Below, piece after piece: positions 7,793-16,295 of a stretch of 44,588 bases of DNA. This DNA is from Streptomyces sioyaensis (lineage in GTDB: Bacteria > Actinomycetota > Actinomycetes > Streptomycetales > Streptomycetaceae), in contig NZ_SDIF01000053.1 of NCBI RefSeq assembly GCF_004122735.1, forward strand, positions 1 to 44,588, given 5' to 3'. Under the pieces are notes generated by a model. That model did no database searches and had not been told where the DNA came from. It saw nothing but the letters and a program-made list of their open reading frames with translations. Made by a program: the position numbers and the translations under genes. Each line of letters begins with the position of its first letter. Within the stretch, counting starts at the first letter, position 1.

Positions 7793-8685
7793 GGGCGCTC
7801 CCGTTCGCCGGAGGCCCCGTGTGCCCCCGGGGCGGGCACACAGCGCTGGCGCTGCGCCCCGAGTCCCGCCACCTCCACCTCGACCAGGTCGCCGGCGCGC
7901 AGATACGGCGTGTCCGGACGGCCGAGGGCCACCCCGGCCGGGGAGCCGGTGAGCACGACGTCGCCCGGCCGGAGCAGCATGAACCGGCTGAGGTACCGGA
8001 TGAGTTCGGCCACGCCGAAGACCATGTCGGCGGTGCTGCCGTCCTGCATCTTCCGCTGATTGACCCGGCAGGTCAGGCCGAGCTTCTGGGGGTCCGCGAC
8101 CTCGTCGGAGGTCACCAGGTGGGGGCCGAGCGGGGTGAAGGTCTCGAAGGACTTTCCCTTGATCCACTGGCCCCCGCGTTCCAGGAGCCAGCGCCGTTCG
8201 GAGACGTCGTTGGCCGTGCAGTAGCCGGCCACGTACGCCAAGGGGTCGCAGTCGTCCGGCAGGTACTGGGCACGGCGGCCGATCACCACCGCGAGTTCGA
8301 CCTCCCAGTCGGTCCGGCTCTCGCCGGGCGGCAGCAACAGGTCGTCGTACGGGCCCGCCATCGTCCACGGCGACTTGCTGGCCACCAGGGGCTCGGCCGG
8401 CAGCTCCATGCCCGCCTCCGCCGCGTGCGCACGGTAGTTGAGACCGATGGATATCAGGTGACCGCCCGGCCGGACGGGCGGCCCGACCCGGGCCGCCGTC
8501 AGATCGACGGCCGGCAGGGACGGCGCCTCGCGGGCGAGCCGCTCCCGGGTCCCGGCCAGCGTCCCGGGGTCGAGGGAGAGGCCCGTCCAGTCGTCCAGCC
8601 ACGCCGACAGGTCCCGCACGACGCCGTCGGAGTCGACGGCGCAGGGGTGTTCGCGGCCGGGCGGGCCGACCCTCAGCAGCTTCAT
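7789..8685 (-). CDS. Fumarylacetoacetate hydrolase family protein
   Basis: The protein has 298 residues. The FAH-fold catalytic core covers about residues 70-280, with LISIGLNYRAHAAE, the metal ligands in DWEVELAVVIG, GYCTANDVSER, and the terminal GDVVLTGSPAGVALG. Family members hydrolyse or hydrate C-C bonds in 1,3-dicarbonyls, decarboxylate oxaloacetate, or isomerise enols, so the reaction here cannot be named. In the operon it sits between a hot-dog thioesterase and a PPTase with 4-bp overlaps on both sides, so it is made together with them. A step on a beta-dicarbonyl or 2-oxo acid intermediate would fit. Confidence 0.85.
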   Translation of the reverse strand: MKLLRVGPPGREHPCAVDSDGVVRDLSAWLDDWTGLSLDPGTLAGTRERLAREAPSLPAVDLTAARVGPPVRPGGHLISIGLNYRAHAAEAGMELPAEPLVASKSPWTMAGPYDDLLLPPGESRTDWEVELAVVIGRRAQYLPDDCDPLAYVAGYCTANDVSERRWLLERGGQWIKGKSFETFTPLGPHLVTSDEVADPQKLGLTCRVNQRKMQDGSTADMVFGVAELIRYLSRFMLLRPGDVVLTGSPAGVALGRPDTPYLRAGDLVEVEVAGLGAQRQRCVPAPGAHGASGERERP

Positions 8686-9098
8686 GCGGCCCGCTCCTCC
8701 AGGTATTTCTCGAAGAAGGCGGTCTCCTGATCGGTCAGCCGACGGGGCCGGCCGCGCCGGAAGTCGAACGGCGCCATCACCGTCGAGGCGGTGGCGTACA
8801 CGGTGTCGCCGTCCTTGACCTCATAGTCGACGGCGACCGTGGCCGAATCGAGGGAGCTGACCCACATCTCGATGCCCACCGGCTCATGACGGTGCGCCAA
8901 CTGCTGTTTGTAGGCGATCTCGTGGCTCACGACGACGGAGCCGTCCTTGAAGAACGCGTCGCCCTCGGTGGGCCCCATCCGGAAGATGAGGTCCACGCGC
9001 GCCTCCTCCAGATACCGGAGGTAGACCACGTTGTTCACGATGCCGTACACGTCCATGTCCGCCCAGCGCAGCGGGCAGCGGTACACATGTCGCGCCAT
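8682..9098 (-). CDS. Acyl-CoA/acyl-ACP thioesterase, hot-dog fold
   Basis: A 138-residue single hot-dog domain of the 4HBT/YbgC type. The signature RWADMDVYGIVNNVVYLRYLEEA near residue 10-32 holds the catalytic Asp and the hot-dog helix. These enzymes cleave acyl-CoA or acyl-ACP thioesters. With the alpha/beta-hydrolase thioesterase at 876 there are two unrelated thioesterases in the cluster. This one, inside the chain-building operon, is the better candidate for product release. It overlaps the FAH-family gene by 4 bp and follows the acyl-CoA oxidase with a 7-bp gap. Confidence 0.85.
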   Translation of the reverse strand: MARHVYRCPLRWADMDVYGIVNNVVYLRYLEEARVDLIFRMGPTEGDAFFKDGSVVVSHEIAYKQQLAHRHEPVGIEMWVSSLDSATVAVDYEVKDGDTVYATASTVMAPFDFRRGRPRRLTDQETAFFEKYLEERAA

Positions 9099-9105
9099 GA
9101 GAGGT

Positions 9106-10938
9106 TCAGCTCCTTCCGGCAGCGGCCGGTTCGGCGCCCGCGACCTGCTGGAACGCGGCCACGTAGTCGTCGGCGGCGATCGGCGCGCGCAGCAGCTCCG
9201 GTGAGAGCTGGAAGCCGTCGATCAGCATCGGGACATACGGCCGGATCCGGGCGCACAGGTCGTCGGTCCGCGCGGGGATCTCTTCCACCTGCCGCGCGGT
9301 CAGCGCGCCGCGCGCCAGGTACCAGCCGGCGTCCCGCTGGATCTCCGTCAGCGCGTACAGGGACGCGAGAAGTCCGAGGGCATGGCGCACCTCGTCGGTG
9401 CGGGCGTCGGCGGCGGCCGCCCGGAAGCACTCCAGGGCAAGCCGCACCCCCTGGGTCCTGGCCATCGCCAGGGCCTTGTTCACATTGCCGTTCCAGGCGT
9501 CGAAGTACGTCTGGCCCTCCGGCCCGTCCGTCATCGCGGCCCGGGCCGCCCGCCGCAGACTGTCCTCGCGGTAGCCCAACAGTGCGGCGTGCAGGGCCGG
9601 TTCGAGCACATCCCGGCCGTCGGGGTCGGGTGCGGGGGTGGCGGGGCCTTCGTCGCGCCGGGCGAGCAGCTGCCCCGCGGTGGTGGCGAGCAGCACCTGG
9701 TTGTCGCCCTCCGCGGTGACCAGGCCCTGGAGCAGCGAACCGTAGTCGGCGATCCGGTTCACGCTGAAGATGCCCTGGGCTCCGCAGCGTTCCCGGCAGG
9801 TGGCGACGACCTCGGTCATCTCCCAGGTGGACAGCGCCTTGGTGACCGAGATCAGGTTGTTCAGGTCGGGCCCGATGTCGTCCGGCGACGTCAGGAACTC
9901 CCGCTTGGCGTGGTTGAGCAGGAACGTCATCGCGTAGGCCTTCGCCAGGGCCGGGAAGAGGGCGGCCTGGTGGCTGCGGAACTCGATGACCGGGGTGTCG
10001 GGACGGCCCGGGGCGTTGGTCAGCCGCTGGGCGGCGAAGCGCAGCGCGATGTAGACGCTCGCCCGGCCGGCCCCGACGGCGGAACTCGACACGCACAGCC
10101 GGCCCGGCTGGATCCGGGACATGGCGCGCAGGAACCGCTTGCGCTGATTGCCCGCCGCGGGGCGGAAGGTCCCGTCGTCGGCGAAGCTGCCCATGTCGCC
10201 GAGGAGCAGGCCGCGGCGCGGCACGCGGACGTGGTCGAACCACGTGACGCCGTTGTCGAGCCCCTGCACCGGCTTCTCGGGGCAGGGCGCGGCGTGCACG
10301 CCCTCGCACAGTCCGTTCTCGTCGCTGATCCTGACCAGGAACGGGAAGACCCCGTGGTCCTTGCCGTCCGCGATCAGGCGGGCCATCACCACGGCGATCT
10401 TCGGGACGTCGGTGAAGCCGCTGTACGACATGAACTTCTGGGCGAGTGCGTCCGGGGTGTTCAGGACGAACGTCTCGTCGGCCGGGTCGTAGACGGCCTC
10501 GGTGCGCAGCGAGGCGACGTTGTTGCCGTAGCCGAGCTCGGTCGCCATGAACGGGCCGAACGACTCCAGGCCGTCCAGCTCGTCGACCTGGTCGCGCAGG
10601 TCCGGCCGGTCCCCGCCGCGTTCGAGGACCGTGCCGAAACAGAGGTTGTAGTGGACCATCAGCAGCGAGAAGGTCGACACGTCGAGCAGCGAGGGCCACT
10701 CGGCCAGGGCGAACAGCCGCCGCGGTGCGCGCACCGCCTCCGTCGGCCGGGCGACCTTGCCGTGCAGGAAGCGGGAGCGCTGATACGCGAGGCGTCCGGC
10801 CTCCTGCAGGGTCAGTCCCTCACGGGCGTCGAAGAGCGGGTCGAGCAGCGCCTCCTTGATGTCGGCGTGCGTCTGCTCGTACGTGCCGTCGAAGACCAAC
10901 CTGGTGAGGTCGGTCCGGTGGGCGTCGTCCAGGGTCAT
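9106..10938 (-). CDS. Acyl-CoA oxidase/dehydrogenase family flavoprotein
   Basis: A protein of about 610 residues, longer than acyl-CoA dehydrogenases (~380) and matching the acyl-CoA oxidase type with a C-terminal helical extension. The N- and middle domains are visible in FGPFMATELGYGNN, VLNTPDALAQKFMSYSGFTD, the GVTWFDHVRVPRRGLL loop and the RLCVSSSAVGAGRASVYIALR helix. The expected reaction is FAD-dependent 2,3-desaturation of an acyl thioester. In this cluster it could supply the double bond that no dehydratase makes. I prefer ATG 10938, which has GGAGGGAG upstream, over ATG 10980, which has none. Confidence 0.85.
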   Translation of the reverse strand: MTLDDAHRTDLTRLVFDGTYEQTHADIKEALLDPLFDAREGLTLQEAGRLAYQRSRFLHGKVARPTEAVRAPRRLFALAEWPSLLDVSTFSLLMVHYNLCFGTVLERGGDRPDLRDQVDELDGLESFGPFMATELGYGNNVASLRTEAVYDPADETFVLNTPDALAQKFMSYSGFTDVPKIAVVMARLIADGKDHGVFPFLVRISDENGLCEGVHAAPCPEKPVQGLDNGVTWFDHVRVPRRGLLLGDMGSFADDGTFRPAAGNQRKRFLRAMSRIQPGRLCVSSSAVGAGRASVYIALRFAAQRLTNAPGRPDTPVIEFRSHQAALFPALAKAYAMTFLLNHAKREFLTSPDDIGPDLNNLISVTKALSTWEMTEVVATCRERCGAQGIFSVNRIADYGSLLQGLVTAEGDNQVLLATTAGQLLARRDEGPATPAPDPDGRDVLEPALHAALLGYREDSLRRAARAAMTDGPEGQTYFDAWNGNVNKALAMARTQGVRLALECFRAAAADARTDEVRHALGLLASLYALTEIQRDAGWYLARGALTARQVEEIPARTDDLCARIRPYVPMLIDGFQLSPELLRAPIAADDYVAAFQQVAGAEPAAAGRS

Positions 10939-10990
10939 CGGGGCGGTGCTCCCTCCATCGGTCCAGCTCCATCGGTCCATGGCGCACGGA

Positions 10991-12211
10991 TCAGGCGGCG
11001 ATCAGCAAAGCGGTGTTCTGGCCGCCGAATCCGAAGGAATTGCTCAGGCCCACCTCCACCCGGCCGTGCCGGGCCTCCTTGTAGACCAGATCCACCTCCA
11101 TCGCCGGATCCGGCGTCGTCAGGTTGGCCGTCGGCGGGATGACACCGCGCTGCACGGTGAGGGCCGTGAAGGCGGCCTCGATGGCTCCCGCGGCGCCCAG
11201 CGGGTGCCCCGTCACGCCCTTGGTCGAGCTCACCGCGGCGCCGGCACCGAGCAGGTCACGGATGACGGCCGACTCGACCGCGTCGTTGCGCGGGGTCGAG
11301 GTGCCGTGCGCGTTGACGTACGCCACGTCGGCGCCGGTCAGCCCGGCGTCCGCCAGTGCCGCCCGCACCGCGAGCCGGGCGCCGAGCCCTTCCGGGTGGG
11401 GCGAGGTGACGTGGTGCGCGTCCGCCGAGGCCCCGTACCCGACGACCTTGGCGATCGGTTGCGCCCCACGGCTCCTGGCGTGCTCCACCGACTCCATGAC
11501 GAACATCCCGGCTCCCTCGCCGAGGACGAAGCCGTCCCGGTCCACGTCGAAGGGCCGCGAGGCCGTCTCCGGGTCGTCGACGCGGCGGGACAGCGCGCGC
11601 ATCCGGGCGAAGGCGGAGGCGTACAGCGGGGTCACCGGGGCCTCGGCGCCGCCCGCGACGACGATGTCCGCGGCGCCCGTACGGAGCATGTCCCGGGCCA
11701 TGCCGATCGCCGAGGCGCCGGAGGCGCAGGCCGAACAGGGCGCGAGACAGGGCCCGTTGGCCTTCAGCTCGATGGCGACCTGGCCCGCCGCCATGTTGAG
11801 CAGCCCCATGGGCAGGGTCATCGGGGAGACCTCACCGGGCCCCTCCGCGAGCAGCACGGCGTGCTGGGCCTCCAGGGTGGCGGTGCCGCCCGCCCCGGAG
11901 CCCACGACGACCGCCACCCGCGCACTGTCCGGCCACTCGCCGGCCGTGAACCCGGCCTGGGCGAGCGCCTCGAACGCGGCCACCACCGCGAACTGCGTGT
12001 ACCGGTCCCACTGCACGGCTGCCCGCGGCCCGGAGCGCGCCGCGTCGAAACCGGGAACCTGACAGGCCATGGGGACGGGGAGGCCCGCCAGCTCGGGGGC
12101 GTGCGCCGCGGTGGCCCGGCCCGCGACGACGCGCTCCCAGTTGTCCGGCACCCCCACGCCGGCCGGAGTCACCAGGCCGATCCCGGTGATCGCCGCCGCG
12201 AAGCCCGTCAT
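10991..12211 (-). CDS. 3-oxoacyl-ACP synthase II (KAS II/FabF-like)
   Basis: A condensing enzyme of 406 residues. The catalytic triad is Cys162 (ACASGASAIG), His302 (NAHGTSTPRND) and His336 (GHPLGAAGA), so it is an active ketosynthase, not a chain-length factor. It extends acyl-ACP with malonyl-ACP. Its start overlaps the ACP stop by 4 bp. The KAS III-ACP-KAS II order resembles the redP/redQ/redR set that builds a private fatty chain in prodiginine clusters. It is divergent enough that a paired partner, if any, is not obvious here. Confidence 0.9.
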   Translation of the reverse strand: MTGFAAAITGIGLVTPAGVGVPDNWERVVAGRATAAHAPELAGLPVPMACQVPGFDAARSGPRAAVQWDRYTQFAVVAAFEALAQAGFTAGEWPDSARVAVVVGSGAGGTATLEAQHAVLLAEGPGEVSPMTLPMGLLNMAAGQVAIELKANGPCLAPCSACASGASAIGMARDMLRTGAADIVVAGGAEAPVTPLYASAFARMRALSRRVDDPETASRPFDVDRDGFVLGEGAGMFVMESVEHARSRGAQPIAKVVGYGASADAHHVTSPHPEGLGARLAVRAALADAGLTGADVAYVNAHGTSTPRNDAVESAVIRDLLGAGAAVSSTKGVTGHPLGAAGAIEAAFTALTVQRGVIPPTANLTTPDPAMEVDLVYKEARHGRVEVGLSNSFGFGGQNTALLIAA

Positions 12212-12450
12212 GCGGCCTTCAGCCCCTTGCTCTCCAGCGCGGCGACCACCTCGCCGACCGCGGACAGCTCCGCCATCTCCTCGTCGTCGATGTCCGCGCC
12301 GAGGCGCTTGCGCAGTGCGGTCACCAGCTCGATCTGCGAGAGGGAATCCAGACCGAGATCATCGAAGGTCGCCTCGGCGGTAATGTCCGCACGGTCGAGA
12401 CCGAAACGCGTAGCGATGACATCAACAACGGAATCGTGCAGCGAACTCAT
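12208..12450 (-). CDS. Acyl carrier protein
   Basis: An 80-residue ACP. The phosphopantetheine serine is Ser36 in DLGLDSLSQIEL. The ATG at 12450 is preceded by GGAGGA 5 bp upstream. It lies between the KAS III and KAS II genes and is the only carrier protein in the window. It is therefore the likely partner of the condensing enzymes and, possibly, of the aminoacyl ligase at the left edge, unless another carrier protein lies outside. Confidence 0.92.
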   Translation of the reverse strand: MSSLHDSVVDVIATRFGLDRADITAEATFDDLGLDSLSQIELVTALRKRLGADIDDEEMAELSAVGEVVAALESKGLKAA

Positions 12451-12518
12451 ACATTCCTCCCGAATATTCGAAACTTTCCTGCTGCCTTTTCTTTCCGCAC
12501 CGGAATGCTTTCCGGTGG

Positions 12519-13538
12519 TCAACAGACCTCTTCGACCGAGAGGTCCGGCCAGGTGAGCGCGGTCGACCCCCAGGACAGTCCGGCCCCGAATGCCGAAAGC
12601 AGAACCCGCTGCCCGGGGTTGAGGCGGCCGCGCACCACCGCGTCGATGAGGAGCAACGGAATCGACGCGGCCAGCGTGTTGCCGACCCGGTCGATGTTGA
12701 CCGCGACGCGGTCGTCCGGGAGCTCCAGTTCCTCCGCCACGGCCCGCACGATGCGGACGTTGGCCTGGTGCCCCGCGAAGACGTCGACATCGGGCACGGA
12801 CCACCCGACCCGGTCGAGCACGGCGCGCGAGGAGGCCGTCATCCGCTCGACGGCCTGGACGTACAGGGGCCGGCCCTCCATGTGCAGGAACCAGTCCTCG
12901 GCGGGCACCCCTTCGTGGCCGGGGCCGCCGGTCGCCGAGCGCTGTCGCGAGCCGCCGGCCGGGATGGCCAGGAGGTCGGCGAGGGAACCGTCACTGCCCA
13001 GGTCGAACGGGCCCACGGCGCCCGGCTCGTCCGGCCTGCCGCGCCGCAGCACCACCGCGCCCGCGCCGTCGCCGAAGATCGGAGCCGTACCGCGGTCCCC
13101 GGGATTCACCATGGTGGTGAACGCCTCGGCGCCGATGAAGAGCACCCGGTCGGCCACGCCCGACGCGATGTGCCCCACCGCGGAGGCGAGTCCGTAGAGG
13201 AATCCGCTGCACGCCGAGGTGAGGTCATAGGCGGGCACGGTGCCCAGGCCGAGCTGGTGGGCGACCTCCGGCGCCACGGCCGGGCACAGCCGGTCGGCCG
13301 AGGTGGTCGCCACCACGACCGCGTCCACCTCGCTCCGCCCGGCGGACTTCAGCGCCCGGGCGCCCGCCTCGACGGCCAGGTCCCGCGTCGACTGCCCCGC
13401 GGCGACCATGCGCCGCTCGCTGATGCCGGTACGGGTCTCGATCCACTCGTGCGTCGAGTCGAGCTCCCTGCACAGGTCGTCGTTGGTGACGACACCCGCG
13501 GGCAGCGCTCCGCCCAGACCGGCAAGTACGGCGGCCAT
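12519..13538 (-). CDS. 3-oxoacyl-ACP synthase III (KAS III/FabH-like)
   Basis: A condensing enzyme of 339 residues that starts chains from an acyl-CoA and malonyl-ACP. The triad is Cys110 (TSACSGF), His257 (AGHQAN) and Asn287 (VGNTLAAS), all in register for FabH. It opens the minus-strand operon and is divergent from the FAD oxidase. The branched-chain aminotransferase in the same operon makes a branched starter plausible. Residues 195-215 (GGSRQRSATGGPGHEG) form the variable loop region. Confidence 0.92.
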   Translation of the reverse strand: MAAVLAGLGGALPAGVVTNDDLCRELDSTHEWIETRTGISERRMVAAGQSTRDLAVEAGARALKSAGRSEVDAVVVATTSADRLCPAVAPEVAHQLGLGTVPAYDLTSACSGFLYGLASAVGHIASGVADRVLFIGAEAFTTMVNPGDRGTAPIFGDGAGAVVLRRGRPDEPGAVGPFDLGSDGSLADLLAIPAGGSRQRSATGGPGHEGVPAEDWFLHMEGRPLYVQAVERMTASSRAVLDRVGWSVPDVDVFAGHQANVRIVRAVAEELELPDDRVAVNIDRVGNTLAASIPLLLIDAVVRGRLNPGQRVLLSAFGAGLSWGSTALTWPDLSVEEVC

Positions 13539-13720
13539 CAGAATATGTCCCTCCCCAGTAATTCATGAACGTCACACCCGGGCGACACAAATGCCCCGAG
13601 AGGCAATGCAGAAACCCTTCCACGCCGCCTCCACGCACCACAATTGGACTTTGGTACACCCAACCACCGGGCGAAATCCCGCCCTTGAGCACACCCGCCC
13701 GGAGGAATTACGGTGCCGAA
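13539..13720. promoter_or_regulatory. Divergent promoter region, KAS III / FAD oxidase
   Basis: This 182-bp gap separates the head of the ten-gene minus-strand operon from the plus-strand oxidase and must hold the promoters for both. It is locally less GC-rich around 13635-13660 (CACAATTGGACTTTGG). Small dyads such as GGGCG...CGCCC lie near 13671-13686. I could not pick -10/-35 boxes with confidence. Confidence 0.4.
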
Positions 13721-15094
13721 ATGAGCTCACCATTTCTCGAACTGGAAAGAGCACTGCCCGCGGACCGCTTCCTTTCCGATCCGGATGTGCTGTCCTCCTA
13801 TGCGCGCGACGAGGCCGAGCGCGCCCCGTTCGCCGTACCCGCCGCGGTGGTGCGGCCGCGCACCACCGCCGAGGTGGCGACCGTCGTCGCCTTCTGCGCC
13901 GAGCGCGGCATCCCCGTCGTCGCGCGCGGCGCCGGCACCGGGCTGTCCGGCGGCGCCAACGCGCTCGCCGGCTGCGTCGTCGTGTCGTTCGAGGCGATGA
14001 ACCAGATCCTGCGCATCGACCCGGACGAGCGCCTCGCGGTGGTGCAGCCCGGCGTGGTCAACGAGGAGCTGCGGCAGGCGTGCGCGCGGCACGGCCTGTG
14101 GTACCCGCCGGATCCCGCGAGCGCCCCCTGGTCCACGATCGGCGGCAACGTCTCGACCAACGCGGGCGGCGTGTGCTGCGTGAAGTACGGGGTCACGCGG
14201 GACTACGTGCTCGGCATGGAGTCGGTCATGGGACGGGGCGAGGTGGTCCGCATCGGCCGTCGCACCGCCAAAGGCGTCGCGGGGTACGACCTGACGGGCC
14301 TCATGGTCGGCTCCGAAGGAACCCTCGGTCTGGTCACGGAGGTGACACTGCGCCTGCGCGGGGCCCGGGCGGCGGAACGCACCGTCGTCGGTTCCTTCGA
14401 CGGGCTCGCGGCGGCGGGCCGCGCGGTCGCCGCGGTGGCGGCGTCGGGGGTCGTCCCCAGCGCCCTCGAACTGGTCGACCGGCACTGCCTGAAGGCCGTC
14501 GACGACTGGAAGCGCATGGGCCTCACCGACAGCGGCGACGTCCTGCTGCTCGCCCGCTGCGACGCTCCGGGTCCGGCCGGCGACGAGGAGGCCGAGCAGC
14601 TGCTGGCCTGCTTCGAGCAGGGCGGCGCCACCTGGAGCGCCCGCTCCACCGACGAGGCCGAGGCCGAAGCCCTGTTCGCCGCGCGCCGCCTGGCCTATCC
14701 GGCTCTGGAGCGGCTGGGCGCGGTACTCACCGAGGACGTCTGCGTCCCCAGAATGCTGGTCCCCGAGATGCTGACCCGCATCGAACGCATCGCGGCCGAC
14801 CACCAGCTCACCATCGCCTCCCTGGCGCACGCGGGGGACGGCAACCTGCACCCGATGACCGTGGTGCCGCCGGGCGACGACGACGCGCGGGCCCGGGGGC
14901 ACGCGGCACTGGAACGCATCGTCGACGAGGCGCTCTCCCTCGGCGGCACCGTCACCGGTGAGCACGGCGTGGGCCTGTTGAAGAAGCGCGGCCTGGCAGC
15001 GGAGGCCGGCCCCGGCGTGCTGGCCCTGCACCGCGCCGTCAAGACCGCCCTCGACCCGGCCGGCATCTTCAACCCGGGCAAGATCTTCACGTGA
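13721..15094 (+). CDS. FAD-binding oxidoreductase, GlcD/D-2-hydroxyacid dehydrogenase type
   Basis: The protein has 457 residues. The PCMH-type FAD domain includes RGAGTGLSGGANA, the pyrophosphate-binding GGNVSTNAGG and MVGSEGTLGLVTEVTL. The C-terminal FAD-oxidase domain ends in HAGDGNLHP and GEHGVGLLKK. The family oxidises D-2-hydroxy acids (glycolate, D-lactate, D-2-hydroxyglutarate) to 2-oxo acids. I start at ATG 13721, where the family-like N-terminus begins; GGAGG lies 15 bp upstream, rather far. Divergence from KAS III suggests co-regulation with the cluster, with a 2-hydroxy acid intermediate as a possible substrate. Confidence 0.85.
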   Translation: MSSPFLELERALPADRFLSDPDVLSSYARDEAERAPFAVPAAVVRPRTTAEVATVVAFCAERGIPVVARGAGTGLSGGANALAGCVVVSFEAMNQILRIDPDERLAVVQPGVVNEELRQACARHGLWYPPDPASAPWSTIGGNVSTNAGGVCCVKYGVTRDYVLGMESVMGRGEVVRIGRRTAKGVAGYDLTGLMVGSEGTLGLVTEVTLRLRGARAAERTVVGSFDGLAAAGRAVAAVAASGVVPSALELVDRHCLKAVDDWKRMGLTDSGDVLLLARCDAPGPAGDEEAEQLLACFEQGGATWSARSTDEAEAEALFAARRLAYPALERLGAVLTEDVCVPRMLVPEMLTRIERIAADHQLTIASLAHAGDGNLHPMTVVPPGDDDARARGHAALERIVDEALSLGGTVTGEHGVGLLKKRGLAAEAGPGVLALHRAVKTALDPAGIFNPGKIFT

Positions 15095-15773
15095 GCGACC
15101 GGACGATCGAGCCGGCCCTCTCGTGTGGCGGGCGGTCGGCTGGAAGTGCGTACGAGGCGTACTCGCGCTCATATCCGCAGGGGAAATCGGCGTTCCGACC
15201 GTCGGGCCGCTGAATGCCTGCCCGGCAGTGCGCATTCCGCGCCATCCCGGAACGCACAGGGAGGCCGCAGCATCGGAGGGAAATGTTTCCGGGATGCTTT
15301 TGCAGGCTCATGGCCCGTGTAATGCGCAGGCACAATCAAGCACCAGGTGAAGCCCAATGAGCATGGCCACTCGGCGCGTTGTGCACCACCGCACACCACA
15401 CACCCGAAAGGGGCCGCCGACACGGCGGCACCGCAACACTCAATGATCTACCCGGTATCCGTCCTCCTCTTTACGGCTCGTACGGCTCCGGGGCGGCGGG
15501 GAACAGGCGCGATTCCGTTACACGTCCCGCGCATTCCCGATCAGCGCGCCGGCGTCGTCACGCTCCGCGCACCACGCCCGGCCATCGATGGTGGATCCTG
15601 CGCCCCCTTCAGCGCCGCGAGCGCCGAAGGCGTTACCGGCCTCCGCTTCGTCGACTCCCCGGAGCGCAGGCTGCGGCCGTACGGGAGAGGGCCGGCGCAC
15701 CGGCGGTTCGGGAACGCCCCGCGCTCAGGGGTCACAGGTGATCGGTGCGCCCCTGAGCTGGGCGGAAGCATGA
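15095..15773. other. Gene-free stretch with weak terminator-like hairpin
   Basis: I see no credible gene in these 679 bp; the short open frames have no family resemblance or ribosome sites. A hairpin at 15270-15296 (GCATC/GATGC outer, GGAAA/TTTCC inner stem, 2-base loop) is followed by TTTT. It could end transcription from the FAD oxidase 175 bp upstream. The rest shows nothing I can support. Confidence 0.45.
15270..15301 (+). terminator. Possible intrinsic terminator after FAD oxidase
   Basis: GCATC pairs with GATGC and GGAAA with TTTCC around a 2-base loop, with an unpaired internal stretch between the two stems. TTTT follows directly. The stem is modest, so this is a weak call. Confidence 0.35.
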
Positions 15774-16295
15774 TCAGAGGCGCCGCAGCCAGGCTGCGGT
15801 GCCATGGCCGACCGCGAGGTAGATCACCGCGGGCAGGGCGTAGTTGAAGAAGACGCGCAGCCCTTCGGTGTCCATGGTGAAGATGTCCTGCGACCAGCTG
15901 GCGAGCCAGTCGGCGATGCCGTGCACGAAGTCGACGAAGACGTTCGCCTGATTCGCGTCGAGCAGGTACAGCAGGATCCACAACCCCAGGAATATCGCGG
16001 CGATATCCGCGAGGCTGTGAACGATCAAGGCCAGCCGATCCTTCCCGACGCCACTCCCGTTACCCGACGGAGTCCTGGGCGTATGGGACGGGGCATTCGA
16101 AAATCGACCGTACGGGGCACCGGGTTCAGGATGAACGGGCGGGGCGGAATTGTCATTGCGTGGGGCGTACGCCCTTGCGGCGGGGAGAGGGGCCGTATCG
16201 CCACCGCGCGGACCGTTTGGGCCACCGTGGTAGGGAGCGTTTCTGCTGGGGTCGTATGGGGCATTTTGCGGCATGCCATCGTTGCTGTAACTCAC
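15774..16295 (-). CDS. Hypothetical membrane protein, Pro/Asn-rich N-terminus
   Basis: The protein has 173 residues and I do not recognise a named family. Residues 1-85 are Pro/Asn/Gly/Tyr-rich and disordered in appearance. Two hydrophobic segments follow, near residues 87-112 (LALIVHSLADIAAIFLGLWI and on) and 149-167 (VFFNYALPAVIYLAVGHG), separated by a short loop that includes ANQANVFVDFVHGIADWL. This looks like a cytoplasmic low-complexity tail on a two-helix membrane hairpin, a layout seen in many Streptomyces proteins of unknown role. It stands alone, between two long gene-free stretches. Confidence 0.65.
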   Translation of the reverse strand: MSYSNDGMPQNAPYDPSRNAPYHGGPNGPRGGDTAPLPAARAYAPRNDNSAPPVHPEPGAPYGRFSNAPSHTPRTPSGNGSGVGKDRLALIVHSLADIAAIFLGLWILLYLLDANQANVFVDFVHGIADWLASWSQDIFTMDTEGLRVFFNYALPAVIYLAVGHGTAAWLRRL

